DNA of 64,000 nucleotides from an uncultured Muribaculaceae bacterium (GCA_947625935.1 CANQQE010000012.1:1-64000); one strand, 5' to 3'. Counted from the stretch's first letter, positions 25,615 to 35,309 are shown. Numbers and translations: made by a program. The notes: generated by a model from the sequence alone, not told the origin.

Positions 25615-26238
25615 TTAGCGCAAATCAATCCATTCGGTCGAACGGTATTTGCTTTTGTCGGGGCGAAAATAGCTTTGAGCTAATTTTCCTCCTTTAGTGA
25701 TTGATACCGTTTTTATTAATGCGGTATGCCCGTTAGACAGGGTTATGGCGGCCTGAACAGGGATATATCTGTTATCGACCGTGATTATGGCTTTTTTGAT
25801 GTCGGCGGATTTTGACAAAGGAGTCAACTCTATTATATATTTGTTTGTAGGCGCTTTTAAATGCTTTGGAGCATAACTCTTTTGCAGACCCGACACTATT
25901 ATAAATGGATTTATAGTGGCGAGTTCGTCGGGGGTGGGGGTGCTGACCGTCATTTCGTCGACTTTAGGATTGTAAACCCATTGTGTCGTTCCGTCATACC
26001 ATGTTGTGATGCCGCCGTTGAGCGTCGCTACAAATTTGTCGCCTGAAAGCCTGAGTGTCCCGGTCGATTTTTCCGGCCCCTCGCTCATAGTGAATTTAAC
26101 TGTAAGCGAAGGTGCGTTTTTCATCAGTTCCGATGATTTTTTCAAAACTGTCGCAGCTGATGGTCTACCGGCATTCAGCGTAATCGCCGAGAAAAATGCG
26201 CAGGCGACCGTTGCAATTATGGAGATAAATCTTGTCAT
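25615..26238 (-). CDS. LolA-like outer-membrane lipoprotein carrier
   Basis: The 207-residue exported protein has a signal peptide (about 1-23, ending LNAG) and a half-barrel-like series of strands (KFTMSEGPEKSTGTLRLSGDKF, TTWYDGTTQWVYNPKVDE) typical of the LolA/LolB fold. This family carries lipoproteins across the periplasm to the outer membrane. Its place directly downstream of ftsK matches the arrangement in other Bacteroidetes and in E. coli (ftsK-lolA). Sequence identity to classical LolA is low, so another lipid-binding role is possible. Confidence 0.8.
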   Translation of the reverse strand: MTRFISIIATVACAFFSAITLNAGRPSAATVLKKSSELMKNAPSLTVKFTMSEGPEKSTGTLRLSGDKFVATLNGGITTWYDGTTQWVYNPKVDEMTVSTPTPDELATINPFIIVSGLQKSYAPKHLKAPTNKYIIELTPLSKSADIKKAIITVDNRYIPVQAAITLSNGHTALIKTVSITKGGKLAQSYFRPDKSKYRSTEWIDLR

Positions 26239-26275
26239 ACTACTTATCTAACATCATTTTAGCCCGAAGGTTTGA

Positions 26276-28876
26276 TTAGCCGAGCAATGTTTCAAGCATC
26301 CTTTCAAGTTGAAGGGAATCGACAAGAATTTGTCGAGGTTTGCCACCCTGTGCCGGGCCAACGATTCCGGCTTCTTCAAGTTGATCCATGATTTTTCCAG
26401 CTCGGTTGTATCCGATGGAGTAGCGACGTTGAAGGGAGGATGTCGATGCGACACCTGATTGGACGACTATACGGGCCGCTTCTTCAAAGAGAGTATCGCG
26501 GTCGGCGACATTGCTAAGTGAGCCGCCGTCGCCGCTCTCAGGCAGATAATCGGGCAGATAGTAGGCGTGCTCGAATCCGATTTGCTCGTCTATTGATGAG
26601 CAGATGTCTTCGACCTCCTTAGTGTCGATGAATGCGCATTGCACGCGGTTCATCTCACCGTTGATGCTGAAAAGCATATCCCCGCGCCCTATGAGCTGGT
26701 TGGCGCCTGTGCGGTCAAGGATGGTCTTGCTGTCGACCATCTGAGATACGCGGAACGCTATACGGCCGGGGAAGTTGGCCTTTATGATGCCTGTGATGAC
26801 ATTAGTCGATGGGCGTTGGGTTGCGATTATCATGTGCATACCCACGGCGCGGGCTTTTTGCGCTATGCGGGCTATGGGCGTTTCAACCTCCTTGCCTGCG
26901 GTCATTATGAGATCGGCAAACTCATCGACTATGACAACTATATAAGGCAAGTAGCGGTGCCCTTTTTCAGGGTTCAGGGTTCTTGCGGTAAATTTGGCGT
27001 TATATTCCGCAATCGACCTGACATTAGCGTTTCTTAACAGATTGTAGCGGTTATCCATCTCCACGCAAAGAGAATTGAGCGTGGCGACAACCTTGCTGGG
27101 GTCTGTTATGATTGCTTCCTCCTCATCGGGAAGTTTTGCGAGATAATGGCGTTCGAGCTTTGAATAGAGGCTAAATTCCACCATCTTTGGATCGATTAGT
27201 ACGAATTTTAATTCAGATGGGTGCTTTTTGTAGAGCAATGATGCTATGATTGCGTTTAGCCCCACTGACTTGCCCTGACCAGTGGCTCCGGCCACGAGCA
27301 CATGAGGCATTTTGGTCAGGTCAGCGATAAACACATCGTTTGAAATGGTGGCGCCCATCGCCATAGGCAAAGCATACTTGCATTCCTGGAACTTCTTTGA
27401 TGATATAATCGAGCGCATCGACACTGTCTGGGGGTCTTTGTTCGGGACCTCTATACCGATTGTGCCTTTGCCGGGTATAGGGGCTATGATGCGTATGCCG
27501 AGGGCGGCGAGGCTTAATGCGATGTCATCCTCAAGCCGCTTGATTTTTGCTATTCTGACGCCTTCGGCGGGGATTATCTCATAGAGCGTGACTGTTGGCC
27601 CTACGGTAGCCTCTATATGCTGGATTGGAATTTGATAATCATTAAGGGTCTTTGTGATACGCTCCTTGTTTTCTTCCTGCTCGGCGAGGTCTACATTGTT
27701 GGTTTTCAACGGTCTGTCGATAAGAAGATCAATAGAAGGGAAGCGATAGCGCGAAAGCTCGGCGCGATGGTCATAGAGGGTGTTGTCTTCGATTACTTCC
27801 GCGCGGGCAATCACCGGTGCCTTCACCTCAAACGACACATCTTTATCCTGCCGGGGTGATTCGGATTCGGTTGATTGAGATTCGATATCATCAACTGAAT
27901 CATCGTTGAAATTTGTTTCATCCGATGCCGGGATTTCTGTGTCATCACTTTGAGACATAACCGCGTTTGGATCTTCAATAGTTTCGTCATCTGAATCGGG
28001 CAGGGGAGCAAAATCGACCAATCCCGGTATTTCGGGAGACATCGGTGCAGGCTGTGATTCTTCATCCTCAGTGCCTAATGGGTCAGTTTTCATCGCATCG
28101 CGCACTCGCTGTTCCTCGGCAGCTTTGGCTTCCTCCTCAAGGCGTCGCCGTTCGCGGCGGGCTTCTACCCGACGGCGATAAGCATTATATACCCTGGCGA
28201 GGTCGTTTAAATAAATATAGCAGACTATGCCGATGAGTAGAATTGATACGATGAATGCGCCAAGGAAACCTATATTATTGATAAGGAATGTGTTTACATA
28301 CAATCCATGGTAGCCGCCCCATGGGAAAGTTTGGCTCATACCGAGCGTGAAAAAGCCGATAACGATGGATAGGGAGATGGCAAGTACGAGGGTCTTGAAC
28401 GTCAACGACCAGAAATTGCAGCGTTTTACCTTGATAAGAGCCAATCCGATTAATATGACATAGATTATCACGACAAATGCGCCAAATCCGAGCCAGTCAT
28501 TGAAAAGTGTGTTGGCCAAAAATGCGCCCACCGGCCCACCGATATTTTTCACTTCGGCGGGTGCGGTTGCCATCTGTCCGATTGTGCGGTTTATGACAAG
28601 ACTCTGGTCTTCGCCGGAATGTGACATATATGATATGGCTGCTATGAGCGAATATACGGCGATAAGAATCAGTGATATGCCTATTATGCCATGCAGACGT
28701 CGGTCTGAAAAAAAACGTACGATAGCCCCTGGCTGACGTTCCGCTTTTTTGCTCTTGGATGACTGATTGCGTCGGCGTTGTGTCTTGGTCGGCTCGAAGT
28801 CGCTTTCGGGCCCTTTCGATGTGTTGTATCGTTGATTTTGTCGATCGGGATTGACCGATATGTCGTATGGAGGCAT
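26276..28876 (-). CDS. ftsK: DNA translocase FtsK
   Basis: FtsK pumps DNA at the division septum and helps resolve chromosome dimers. The 866 residues contain four N-terminal membrane helices (about 55-225), an acidic linker (about 240-370), the motor domain, and a C-terminal gamma winged helix. The motor has Walker A GATGQGKSVG near 535 and Walker B IVVIVDEFADLIM. The winged helix has QRRYSIGYNRAGKIMDQLEE and contacts polar sequences. The linker is shorter than in E. coli, as usual outside gamma-proteobacteria. It sits 12 bases after rpe and 36 before the LolA-like gene in a leftward operon. Confidence 0.96.
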   Translation of the reverse strand: MPPYDISVNPDRQNQRYNTSKGPESDFEPTKTQRRRNQSSKSKKAERQPGAIVRFFSDRRLHGIIGISLILIAVYSLIAAISYMSHSGEDQSLVINRTIGQMATAPAEVKNIGGPVGAFLANTLFNDWLGFGAFVVIIYVILIGLALIKVKRCNFWSLTFKTLVLAISLSIVIGFFTLGMSQTFPWGGYHGLYVNTFLINNIGFLGAFIVSILLIGIVCYIYLNDLARVYNAYRRRVEARRERRRLEEEAKAAEEQRVRDAMKTDPLGTEDEESQPAPMSPEIPGLVDFAPLPDSDDETIEDPNAVMSQSDDTEIPASDETNFNDDSVDDIESQSTESESPRQDKDVSFEVKAPVIARAEVIEDNTLYDHRAELSRYRFPSIDLLIDRPLKTNNVDLAEQEENKERITKTLNDYQIPIQHIEATVGPTVTLYEIIPAEGVRIAKIKRLEDDIALSLAALGIRIIAPIPGKGTIGIEVPNKDPQTVSMRSIISSKKFQECKYALPMAMGATISNDVFIADLTKMPHVLVAGATGQGKSVGLNAIIASLLYKKHPSELKFVLIDPKMVEFSLYSKLERHYLAKLPDEEEAIITDPSKVVATLNSLCVEMDNRYNLLRNANVRSIAEYNAKFTARTLNPEKGHRYLPYIVVIVDEFADLIMTAGKEVETPIARIAQKARAVGMHMIIATQRPSTNVITGIIKANFPGRIAFRVSQMVDSKTILDRTGANQLIGRGDMLFSINGEMNRVQCAFIDTKEVEDICSSIDEQIGFEHAYYLPDYLPESGDGGSLSNVADRDTLFEEAARIVVQSGVASTSSLQRRYSIGYNRAGKIMDQLEEAGIVGPAQGGKPRQILVDSLQLERMLETLLG

Positions 28877-28888
28877 CTTGTGGAAATA

Positions 28889-29533
28889 TTATAAGTCTTT
28901 GAGTGATGAGATTGCTTTCTCGGGCGAGGGCGCTGAAAACACATAACTACCCGCCACTAAAATGTCGGCACCGGCATCGGCGAGTAATCGCCCGGTTTCA
29001 AGGTTTACCCCGCCGTCAACTTCTATTAGTGCTTTCGATCCGCTTGCTGAAATCATTTCACGCAATTTCTTCACCTTTTCTGTCGCACGCGAAATAAATT
29101 TTTGGCCCCCGAACCCTGGATTCACCGACATAAGGAGTACCATGTCGAGTTCCTGTATCACATCTTCGAGCATGATTACAGGCGTTGAAGGATTGAGCGT
29201 GACGGCGGCTTTCATGCCGGCAGCCTTGATGGCCTGAATCGTACGGTCGAGATGCACACACGCCTCCTGGTGCACGTTCATGATGGCTGCGCCGCAGTCC
29301 CGAGTCTGGGATATATAATTCTGCGGGTTGACAATCATCAGATGTACGTCGAGTGGCTTTTTAGAATGTTTCGCAACCGCTTTTATTACCGGAAAACCAA
29401 ATGATATGTTGGGGACGAAGACTCCGTCCATTACGTCGAGGTGTATCATATCGGCCTCGGAGCGATTCAGCATCCTTATATCTCGTTCAAGGTTGGCGAA
29501 GTCGGCTGATAATAGTGATGGTGATACTTGCAT
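28889..29533 (-). CDS. rpe: Ribulose-phosphate 3-epimerase
   Basis: The 214-residue TIM-barrel enzyme interconverts ribulose 5-phosphate and xylulose 5-phosphate in the pentose phosphate pathway. SPSLLSADF at the N-terminus, HLDVMDGVFVPN (metal-binding His and Asp), MSVNPGFGGQKF, and EVDGGVN with the second catalytic Asp are all present. Length is standard. It lies between DedA (43-base gap) and ftsK (12-base gap). Confidence 0.96.
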   Translation of the reverse strand: MQVSPSLLSADFANLERDIRMLNRSEADMIHLDVMDGVFVPNISFGFPVIKAVAKHSKKPLDVHLMIVNPQNYISQTRDCGAAIMNVHQEACVHLDRTIQAIKAAGMKAAVTLNPSTPVIMLEDVIQELDMVLLMSVNPGFGGQKFISRATEKVKKLREMISASGSKALIEVDGGVNLETGRLLADAGADILVAGSYVFSAPSPEKAISSLKDL

Positions 29534-29576
29534 TGTGTTGTATAATTCCTTGATGGATTTTTCTTTATGCCAGGGG

Positions 29577-30251
29577 CTATTGTTCGGCTCTGTTCTTTGG
29601 CTTAAACGCTTTATAGATTATAAACACCACGCACAGAATGCCAATGCCCAATCCGGCATAAGTTAGATAATCATTATATTTTTCGACTTGGTTGAACAGG
29701 TCGGCCAATGGAACGCTTTTCGCGAGCCACCAGCCAAGAAATGCAAGAATGGCATTCCATAACAGTGCTCCCAAGCCGGTAAATATCACAAATACTCCGA
29801 TATTCATTCTTGAAAGACCTGCCGGAATTGAAATCAATTGTCTCACGGCCGGAATCAGACGCCCTATGAAGGTGGACACTGCCCCATGTCGGTCGAAATA
29901 TCTCTCGGCGTTTTCTACTTTGGCTTGGTCGATAAGACAGGCGTGGCCGAAACGGCTGTTAGCGAATTTATAGACTATAGGCCGACCGATCCAAAGGGCA
30001 AGATAATAGTTTATGATAGCTCCCACCATAGCACCGGCTGTTGCCACGAAAACCACAACATAGATATTCATGGGATTGCTGTCTTGACAAGCGAGATATG
30101 CGGCAGGCGGGACAACGACCTCCGACGGGAATGGAATGAATGAGCTTTCAATAACCATGAAAACAAAAACAAAAAGGTAGCTGGCGTTATCGACAAACCA
30201 TTGAAAAAGAGTTGATGCGTCGAATATGGCCAAAGGAATCATGTCAAGCAT
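29577..30251 (-). CDS. DedA-family membrane protein
   Basis: The 224-residue inner-membrane protein has about five hydrophobic segments, the family signature FxPxPSEVVVPPAAY-like region near 38-50, and the GRPIVYKFANSRFG and FIGRLIPAVRQLISIPAG motifs, with Arg residues typical of DedA proteins. Members act in lipid flipping (undecaprenyl phosphate or phosphatidylethanolamine, to current knowledge) and membrane homeostasis. It is followed by rpe after 43 bases and preceded by the glycosylase-like gene at 39 bases. Confidence 0.9.
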   Translation of the reverse strand: MLDMIPLAIFDASTLFQWFVDNASYLFVFVFMVIESSFIPFPSEVVVPPAAYLACQDSNPMNIYVVVFVATAGAMVGAIINYYLALWIGRPIVYKFANSRFGHACLIDQAKVENAERYFDRHGAVSTFIGRLIPAVRQLISIPAGLSRMNIGVFVIFTGLGALLWNAILAFLGWWLAKSVPLADLFNQVEKYNDYLTYAGLGIGILCVVFIIYKAFKPKNRAEQ

Positions 30252-30290
30252 AATTGTATTCAGACTTTTGATTTAAGCTACAAAATTAAT

Positions 30291-30905
30291 CTAATCGGTT
30301 GAATTATGCAACATCATTTTGATGCCTACATATTTGAACATTTGTGAGTAATACTCTGCTTTTTTCTCAAGTGCTAATGGATAAGCCCGTGATGTCGATG
30401 GCATTCTCCAGATTCTCAGCTCCGACCCGTCATCAGCTCTGACCGACGAGGCATATGACCCTACTTTCGGGATTTTGGTGCCTGTAATTTCGGCCAATAC
30501 TGCGGCGGCCTTTTCTCCGGTCGACGCTATGTCATGGCATTCTGGAATTTTGGCGAGTGTTTCCCATAAAGGAATGGGAGTCACTATTTCAAGAAATTTG
30601 TCTGATGCGTTTCCTGCAAGCCTACGCACTTCAAGCCCGGTGTCGCCCAAGCCGATTCCAAGATTATTGAGGAGTGCCCTTATTTCGTCCAGTTTGAATT
30701 TTTTAGCCGATGTGTCATACAAAGCATCCTTGTTCCCGAAAAATATCAATCCGATCATTCTCCAGAAATCGTTTATCACATTCGGGTAAAAGAAATCCAT
30801 TGACCAGCGTTTGGGCTGAGGTGGAAAGGTGCCCATGATTAATAATTTTGTCCCCTCCGGCAGATATGGAGGCCACGGATGACGTTCAATCTCAATATTT
30901 TTCAT
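30291..30905 (-). CDS. Uracil-DNA glycosylase-superfamily protein
   Basis: The 204-residue cytoplasmic protein resembles the UDG/Mug superfamily. The first active-site-like motif is LLIMGTFPPQP (about 22-32), followed by FFYPNVINDFWRMIG, a variant of the G-N-P/FW region. The C-terminal motif MPSTSRAYP resembles motif II (MPSTSxR). The strict uracil-excising Asp/Asn signature of family 1 is absent, so the substrate is unknown. It seems to start the leftward run to trxB. Confidence 0.75.
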   Translation of the reverse strand: MKNIEIERHPWPPYLPEGTKLLIMGTFPPQPKRWSMDFFYPNVINDFWRMIGLIFFGNKDALYDTSAKKFKLDEIRALLNNLGIGLGDTGLEVRRLAGNASDKFLEIVTPIPLWETLAKIPECHDIASTGEKAAAVLAEITGTKIPKVGSYASSVRADDGSELRIWRMPSTSRAYPLALEKKAEYYSQMFKYVGIKMMLHNSTD

Positions 30906-31076
30906 TTGAATTATCTGTTCCCGTTTTGATTCAGACGCGAATTTACGTTTTTAATCCGATTGGCCATACGATGTCATAAACCCCGTTAATGACCCTGAAA
31001 TATCTCTATGCGGACAGAAAACAATCATTTATAATAAAAAGTTGGTGCAAAAGTCGGTTTGTCGTGAAATATTCTG

Positions 31077-31084
31077 TAACTTTG
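31077..31084 (+). promoter_or_regulatory. Probable wza promoter -7 box
   Basis: TAACTTTG followed by CTGC lies 52 bases upstream of the chosen wza ATG at 31136 and inside the longer alternative reading frame, which supports the shorter start. Confidence 0.6.
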
Positions 31085-31135
31085 CTGCAAAATATTGTAA
31101 TCACACCATCTGAAAACGTATATACGAAACTTGAT

Positions 31136-31972
31136 ATGAATTTTAAATCATGTTGTGCTGCCATGATGGTCATGGCTATGTTGGCTTCTTGCTCTACTCA
31201 TAAGAAGGTTCCTTTAGTGGAAGATGCGGAATACATTCCCGCTGAGATTCTCGCCCAGCCGGTACCTCCGGCCGACCCTATAATTCAAGCCGGCGATTTG
31301 TTGAACATTGATGTTACTGCTACTAACTATCCAAGCGTGGCGGCCTTTAATAAAGGCAGATATGTTAATCCCGATGGCACCATTGATCAGTCACGCGGTA
31401 GAGTTGGTTCAAGCGGGAGTAATGAAACTTCAACCGATTATTATCTTGTCGACAAAGATGGAAATATAAATTTCCCCATCATTGGTTCAATCCATGTCGG
31501 TGGCCTCACGAAAACTCAAGTGCAGGCTGAGATTGAAAATGCGATTTATCCGAAATATTTAAAAGAAAAACCGGTTGTTGACATTCGATTCATGAATTTC
31601 CGTATCACGGTTCTTGGTGCGGTTGGCTCTCCCGGCATTAAGGTCTCGCAGAATGAACGTCTTAATATTTTTGAAGCCATAGCGCTTGCCGGTGACCTCA
31701 ATATAAAAGCGGATCGAGAAAATCTAATATTGATTCGTACTAATCCCGACGGTACGCGTGAGGTTCATAAATTGAATGTGCATGACAAAAATATGCTCTT
31801 TTCTCCCTACTACAACCTGCAGCAAAATGACTTGCTTCTGGTCAACTGGAACCGCTCAGGTGCACAAAATTCCTGGGCTATGAGTCAAGGGTTCAGCACC
31901 ACGATTGCTGTTGTTGGAGGCTTGTCGGCTATACTTGGCTTCACATTGAGTATCATCAATTTGTCAAAATAA
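31136..31972 (+). CDS. wza: Polysaccharide export outer-membrane lipoprotein (Wza-like)
   Basis: The chosen start gives a 278-residue precursor with a lipoprotein signal: hydrophobic residues 8-18, then the LASC lipobox with Cys19. A polysaccharide-export domain follows (IIQAGDLLNIDVTATNY), then SLBB-like repeats (FRITVLGAVGSPGIKVSQNERLNIFEAIALAGDL). A C-terminal hydrophobic segment (about 248-270) could be the outer-membrane or inner-membrane helix. The long variant beginning at 30989 places a promoter box inside the gene and hides the signal peptide, so it is rejected. It pairs with the Wzc-like gene 18 bases downstream. Confidence 0.92.
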   Translation: MNFKSCCAAMMVMAMLASCSTHKKVPLVEDAEYIPAEILAQPVPPADPIIQAGDLLNIDVTATNYPSVAAFNKGRYVNPDGTIDQSRGRVGSSGSNETSTDYYLVDKDGNINFPIIGSIHVGGLTKTQVQAEIENAIYPKYLKEKPVVDIRFMNFRITVLGAVGSPGIKVSQNERLNIFEAIALAGDLNIKADRENLILIRTNPDGTREVHKLNVHDKNMLFSPYYNLQQNDLLLVNWNRSGAQNSWAMSQGFSTTIAVVGGLSAILGFTLSIINLSK

Positions 31973-31990
31973 ACCCACTTATTTGCGATT

Positions 31991-34414
31991 ATGGCTAAAG
32001 AAGAGACTCCCGATCAAATTGGCGGTACTGAAAAGACTGAAGAATCCTTCGACCTGACCGGCCTTTTGCTTGAGTATCTGGGCAATTGGAAATGGTTTGT
32101 GCTTAGCGTGGCTATATGCGTCGTTGTGGCTTATTTCCACATTGCCACGATTATACCCATATATCAGGTTTCGGCTTCGATTTATTTGAGCAGTGATAAT
32201 TCTGTGACCAATCCTAATGTGGTTTCCATGTCACAGAACCCTTTGATTAATGCGAAAGATTATGTTGATGAGACTGAAATAGAGATACTTAAATCTCGTA
32301 ACAGCCTTGTCCGGATTGTCGATAGTCTTGATTTGTCCTATTCTTACTTTGAAACTGGGCGATTCCGTGACATACCGGTCTACGGCACCAATGCGGTGGT
32401 AGCGTCGATTGATTCGGTGAGTCTGCGTAATCTCTCCTCCCCGATTACAATTATTGCGGAAAAGAATGACGATGAATTTAAGTTCTCGATTAAAACAAAC
32501 TATGGCGGATCGGCCGATGAAAAACTGATTGTGGCCAAGAAACTGCCGATAAATGTTGAATTGAGCCAGGGCACATTGACACTTTCTGAATCTAAAATTA
32601 CAAGTAAGTTCAACGACGTACAGAAAATCGTGATTAACAATCCCTCATGGGTTGCGTCGCGCATAGCGGGTTCGCTTAACATTCAATATGCTCCAAACTC
32701 CGGGACTATCTTACGGATCACTTTCAGGTCGCCTGTAATCAGGGAAGGAATCGATGTGATTAATGCCCTGATTGCATTCTATAACGAAGACATAATCGAG
32801 AATAAGAATCGGTCGGCGATGCAGACCGAGGCTTTTATCCTCGACCGTCTCGTGATGATATCAGGAGAGCTGAAAGATGTCGAACAACGTCTTGAGGATT
32901 ACAGACGTGCGAACAATATCATTGATATTAATGCACAGACAGCGATGAACTTCAGCAAAAAGAGTTCTACAGAAGATGAACTTGCTGATGTCGGCGCGCA
33001 ACAGGAAATCCTTAATTCTGTTGAGAAAGCTATTTCACGGCAAGACGACTATACCCCCATCGTTCAGGTTGTGGAAAATGCTGATCTCAGCGGACAGATT
33101 GACGCGTATAACCGTAAACTTGCGCAACGCGAGCGTTTACTTCAGTCGAGCACCGAGGATAATCCTATGGTACAGTCGATGCAAGAAGATTTGACCCGGC
33201 AGAAGAGTATGATTATGCAGGGTTTGCGAGCCGCTAAAAATAATCTTGGCGTGCGTCGCAGCAATATTGCGGCTATCGGGAATAAGAGTGCCGGCCAACT
33301 TGCTTCATTGCCACCGATTGACCGCGGGTTGCAGGAAATTTTCCGCGAGCAGCAGGTGAAAGTTAACATATATACCTTCTTGCTTCAGAAACGAGAAGAA
33401 ATAGCCCTCCAGAAGACGTTGGCCACCCCGACGGCGCGCCTTATTGACAATCCCACCGGCAGCGGGCCTGTTTATCCTCAGACATCATCAATTTATGGCC
33501 TCGCCGCTATAATAGGCTTATTGATTCCCGCTCTGATTATTTTCCTCCGTCGACTCGTTTTCCCAGTGTTCAAGGACAAAGAAGATCTCGAACGTGTCAC
33601 TTCGGTGCCTGTTTTAAGTGAGATATGCAAAGTGCCCGGAGGAGAGAAATTGGTGGTAACGGCTAAAAATAACACTCCCGAGGCTGAGTTGTTCCGTTTG
33701 CTAAGAAACAATATCCAGTTTGTGTTGGGTAAGAACAAGAAAGTGATAATGGTCACATCTTCGTTGTCGGGAGAGGGAAAAACATTTATTGCGACCAACA
33801 TTGCTCTATCGTTTGCCCTGACTGGTAAGAAGGTTCTTGTTATCGGTATGGATATACGCCGCCCGGCATTAGCCCATGTTTTTGATTTGAGTAACCGTTA
33901 TGGCTTGACCACATATCTTTGTGGACAGACTGATGATTTGAAATCATTGATTTTCCCTTCTGGAATCAACGAAAATCTGTGGGTTATGCCCGCCGGGCCT
34001 GTACCGCCAAACCCCAATGAACTTCTGCTTGACGAGCGTCTTGATGAGTGCATATCGACATTGCGCAATCAGTATGATTATGTGATTATCGACTCTGCGC
34101 CTATTGGTCTGGTGTCTGACTCTTTGCTCGCTGCGAGAATTTCAGATGTGCAGATTTATGTCGCAAGAGCCAACTATTCGACGCGCCGTTGCTTGAAGAT
34201 GATGCACGCCGCAATTGACACCGGGCGTTTCCCCAACACATATATGATTCTCAACAGTGTGGATATAAGGTCAAACGCATATCGCTATCGACGCTACGGA
34301 TCTTATGGAGTTTACGGCACAAAGAAAGGCTATGGCTATGGATACGCTGAAACCCCTTCACCGGCCTCCCATCTTAAACGTATATGGCAAAAAGCCCGGA
34401 AAAAGAAGCACTAA
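31991..34414 (+). CDS. wzc: Wzc-type polysaccharide co-polymerase / bacterial tyrosine kinase
   Basis: The 807-residue inner-membrane protein controls polysaccharide chain length and export with Wza. The N-terminal Wzz domain has a first membrane helix at about 36-55. A long periplasmic coiled-coil region (about 265-440) and a second helix (about 495-517) follow. The cytoplasmic BY-kinase domain has Walker A SSLSGEGKTFIATN near 592, Walker A' VLVIGMDIRRPA, and Walker B DYVIIDSAPIG. The C-terminal tail holds eight tyrosines between residues 764 and 785 (targets for autophosphorylation) and ends in a basic cluster. No glycosyltransferases, Wzx or Wzy lie nearby, so the pair may serve a locus elsewhere. 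Confidence 0.95.
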   Translation: MAKEETPDQIGGTEKTEESFDLTGLLLEYLGNWKWFVLSVAICVVVAYFHIATIIPIYQVSASIYLSSDNSVTNPNVVSMSQNPLINAKDYVDETEIEILKSRNSLVRIVDSLDLSYSYFETGRFRDIPVYGTNAVVASIDSVSLRNLSSPITIIAEKNDDEFKFSIKTNYGGSADEKLIVAKKLPINVELSQGTLTLSESKITSKFNDVQKIVINNPSWVASRIAGSLNIQYAPNSGTILRITFRSPVIREGIDVINALIAFYNEDIIENKNRSAMQTEAFILDRLVMISGELKDVEQRLEDYRRANNIIDINAQTAMNFSKKSSTEDELADVGAQQEILNSVEKAISRQDDYTPIVQVVENADLSGQIDAYNRKLAQRERLLQSSTEDNPMVQSMQEDLTRQKSMIMQGLRAAKNNLGVRRSNIAAIGNKSAGQLASLPPIDRGLQEIFREQQVKVNIYTFLLQKREEIALQKTLATPTARLIDNPTGSGPVYPQTSSIYGLAAIIGLLIPALIIFLRRLVFPVFKDKEDLERVTSVPVLSEICKVPGGEKLVVTAKNNTPEAELFRLLRNNIQFVLGKNKKVIMVTSSLSGEGKTFIATNIALSFALTGKKVLVIGMDIRRPALAHVFDLSNRYGLTTYLCGQTDDLKSLIFPSGINENLWVMPAGPVPPNPNELLLDERLDECISTLRNQYDYVIIDSAPIGLVSDSLLAARISDVQIYVARANYSTRRCLKMMHAAIDTGRFPNTYMILNSVDIRSNAYRYRRYGSYGVYGTKKGYGYGYAETPSPASHLKRIWQKARKKKH

Positions 34415-34440
34415 AGAAAACTTAGATTAATCAATATTAT

Positions 34441-34477
34441 AGTCAGGAGCAAAATAATTTTTGTTCCTGACTTTTTA
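34441..34477 (+). terminator. Terminator after wzc
   Basis: A 14-bp stem with one G-T pair (34441-34454 with 34459-34472, loop TAAT) is followed by TTTTATC on the plus strand. Confidence 0.85.
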
Positions 34478-34508
34478 TCTTACGCGTTTTAACTTTTTGA
34501 ATTGTCAT

Positions 34509-34532
34509 ATTCTCAAACATTGTTTTGAGAAT
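34509..34532. promoter_or_regulatory. Hairpin or operator upstream of aqpZ
   Basis: ATTCTCAAA (34509-34517) and TTTGAGAAT (34524-34532) are perfect 9-bp arms around CATTGT, ending 41 bases before the aqpZ start. There is no T run, so it is not a terminator. It could be a protein-binding dyad or a leader hairpin. Confidence 0.4.
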
Positions 34533-34573
34533 TTGCGTTATTATAGTTATAATTTTTAAATTATTTTTCCATT

Positions 34574-35248
34574 ATGAAGAAGTATTTAGCAGAATTAGTG
34601 GGTACAATGGTACTCGTGTTGATGGGCTGTGGCACAGCAGTCAGCATTGGTTGTAACGATGCTGCAGGCATTGTTGGCACTGCATTTGCGTTTGGTCTTG
34701 CCGTCGTGGCTATGGCTTATACCATCGGCGGTGTGTCAGGATGCCACATCAATCCGGCCATTACAATTGGCGTATGGCTCTCACGTCGTATGAGCGGCAA
34801 AGATGCGATTGGCTATATTGTCGCACAGGTAATTGGCGCGATTATAGGCTCTGCCATTTTATTCGGCGTCACTAATGGATTCCCGACACTCGAAGGGACA
34901 GGTGCCAATGTGATTGCCGAGGGAGCGTCACAGTCAGCCGGTCTCATCGCCGAAGCGGTGTTTACCTTTGTGTTTGTCCTCGTCGTTCTCGGAACTACCG
35001 ATGAGAATAAAGGTGCCGGTAAATTTGCCGGTCTTGCAATCGGACTTTCACTTGTGCTTGTTCACCTCGTGTGCATCGCCTATACCGGTACTTCTGTCAA
35101 TCCCGCTCGTTCAATCGGCCCGGCATTGTTTGCGGGCGGTGCTGCGTTGAGCCAGCTTTGGGTGTTTATTGTCGGCCCGTGCATCGGTGCTGTGGTAGCG
35201 GCTGTGGTGTGGAGCATGATTGGCTCACCGGCCAAGAAAGTGGCATAA
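34574..35248 (+). CDS. aqpZ: Aquaporin Z-type water channel
   Basis: The 224-residue inner-membrane channel has six helices and both NPA loops: SGCHINPAITIG and TSVNPARSIGPALF, the latter with the selectivity Arg. The AqpZ-like context (NPARSxGPA) suggests water rather than glycerol transport. It is transcribed alone, between the wzc terminator and a strong bidirectional terminator shared with efp. Leaderless of signal peptide, the first helix begins at residue 3. Confidence 0.95.
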   Translation: MKKYLAELVGTMVLVLMGCGTAVSIGCNDAAGIVGTAFAFGLAVVAMAYTIGGVSGCHINPAITIGVWLSRRMSGKDAIGYIVAQVIGAIIGSAILFGVTNGFPTLEGTGANVIAEGASQSAGLIAEAVFTFVFVLVVLGTTDENKGAGKFAGLAIGLSLVLVHLVCIAYTGTSVNPARSIGPALFAGGAALSQLWVFIVGPCIGAVVAAVVWSMIGSPAKKVA

Positions 35249-35258
35249 ACGTTAGATT

Positions 35259-35309
35259 CGATATAAAAAGAATGGAGATTCCCAACGAATCTCCATTCTT
35301 TTTATATCG
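35259..35309. terminator. Bidirectional terminator (aqpZ / efp), 23-bp perfect arms
   Basis: Perfect 23-base arms (35259-35281 with 35287-35309, loop CCAAC) contain an A5 tract on one side and T5 on the other, so the hairpin core ends in a U run in both directions. It serves the convergent aqpZ and efp genes. Confidence 0.92.

Noticed and set aside
30989..31135. N-terminal extension of the Wza-like protein
   Set aside because: It contains a -7 box and would bury the lipoprotein signal peptide, which begins at the ATG at 31136.
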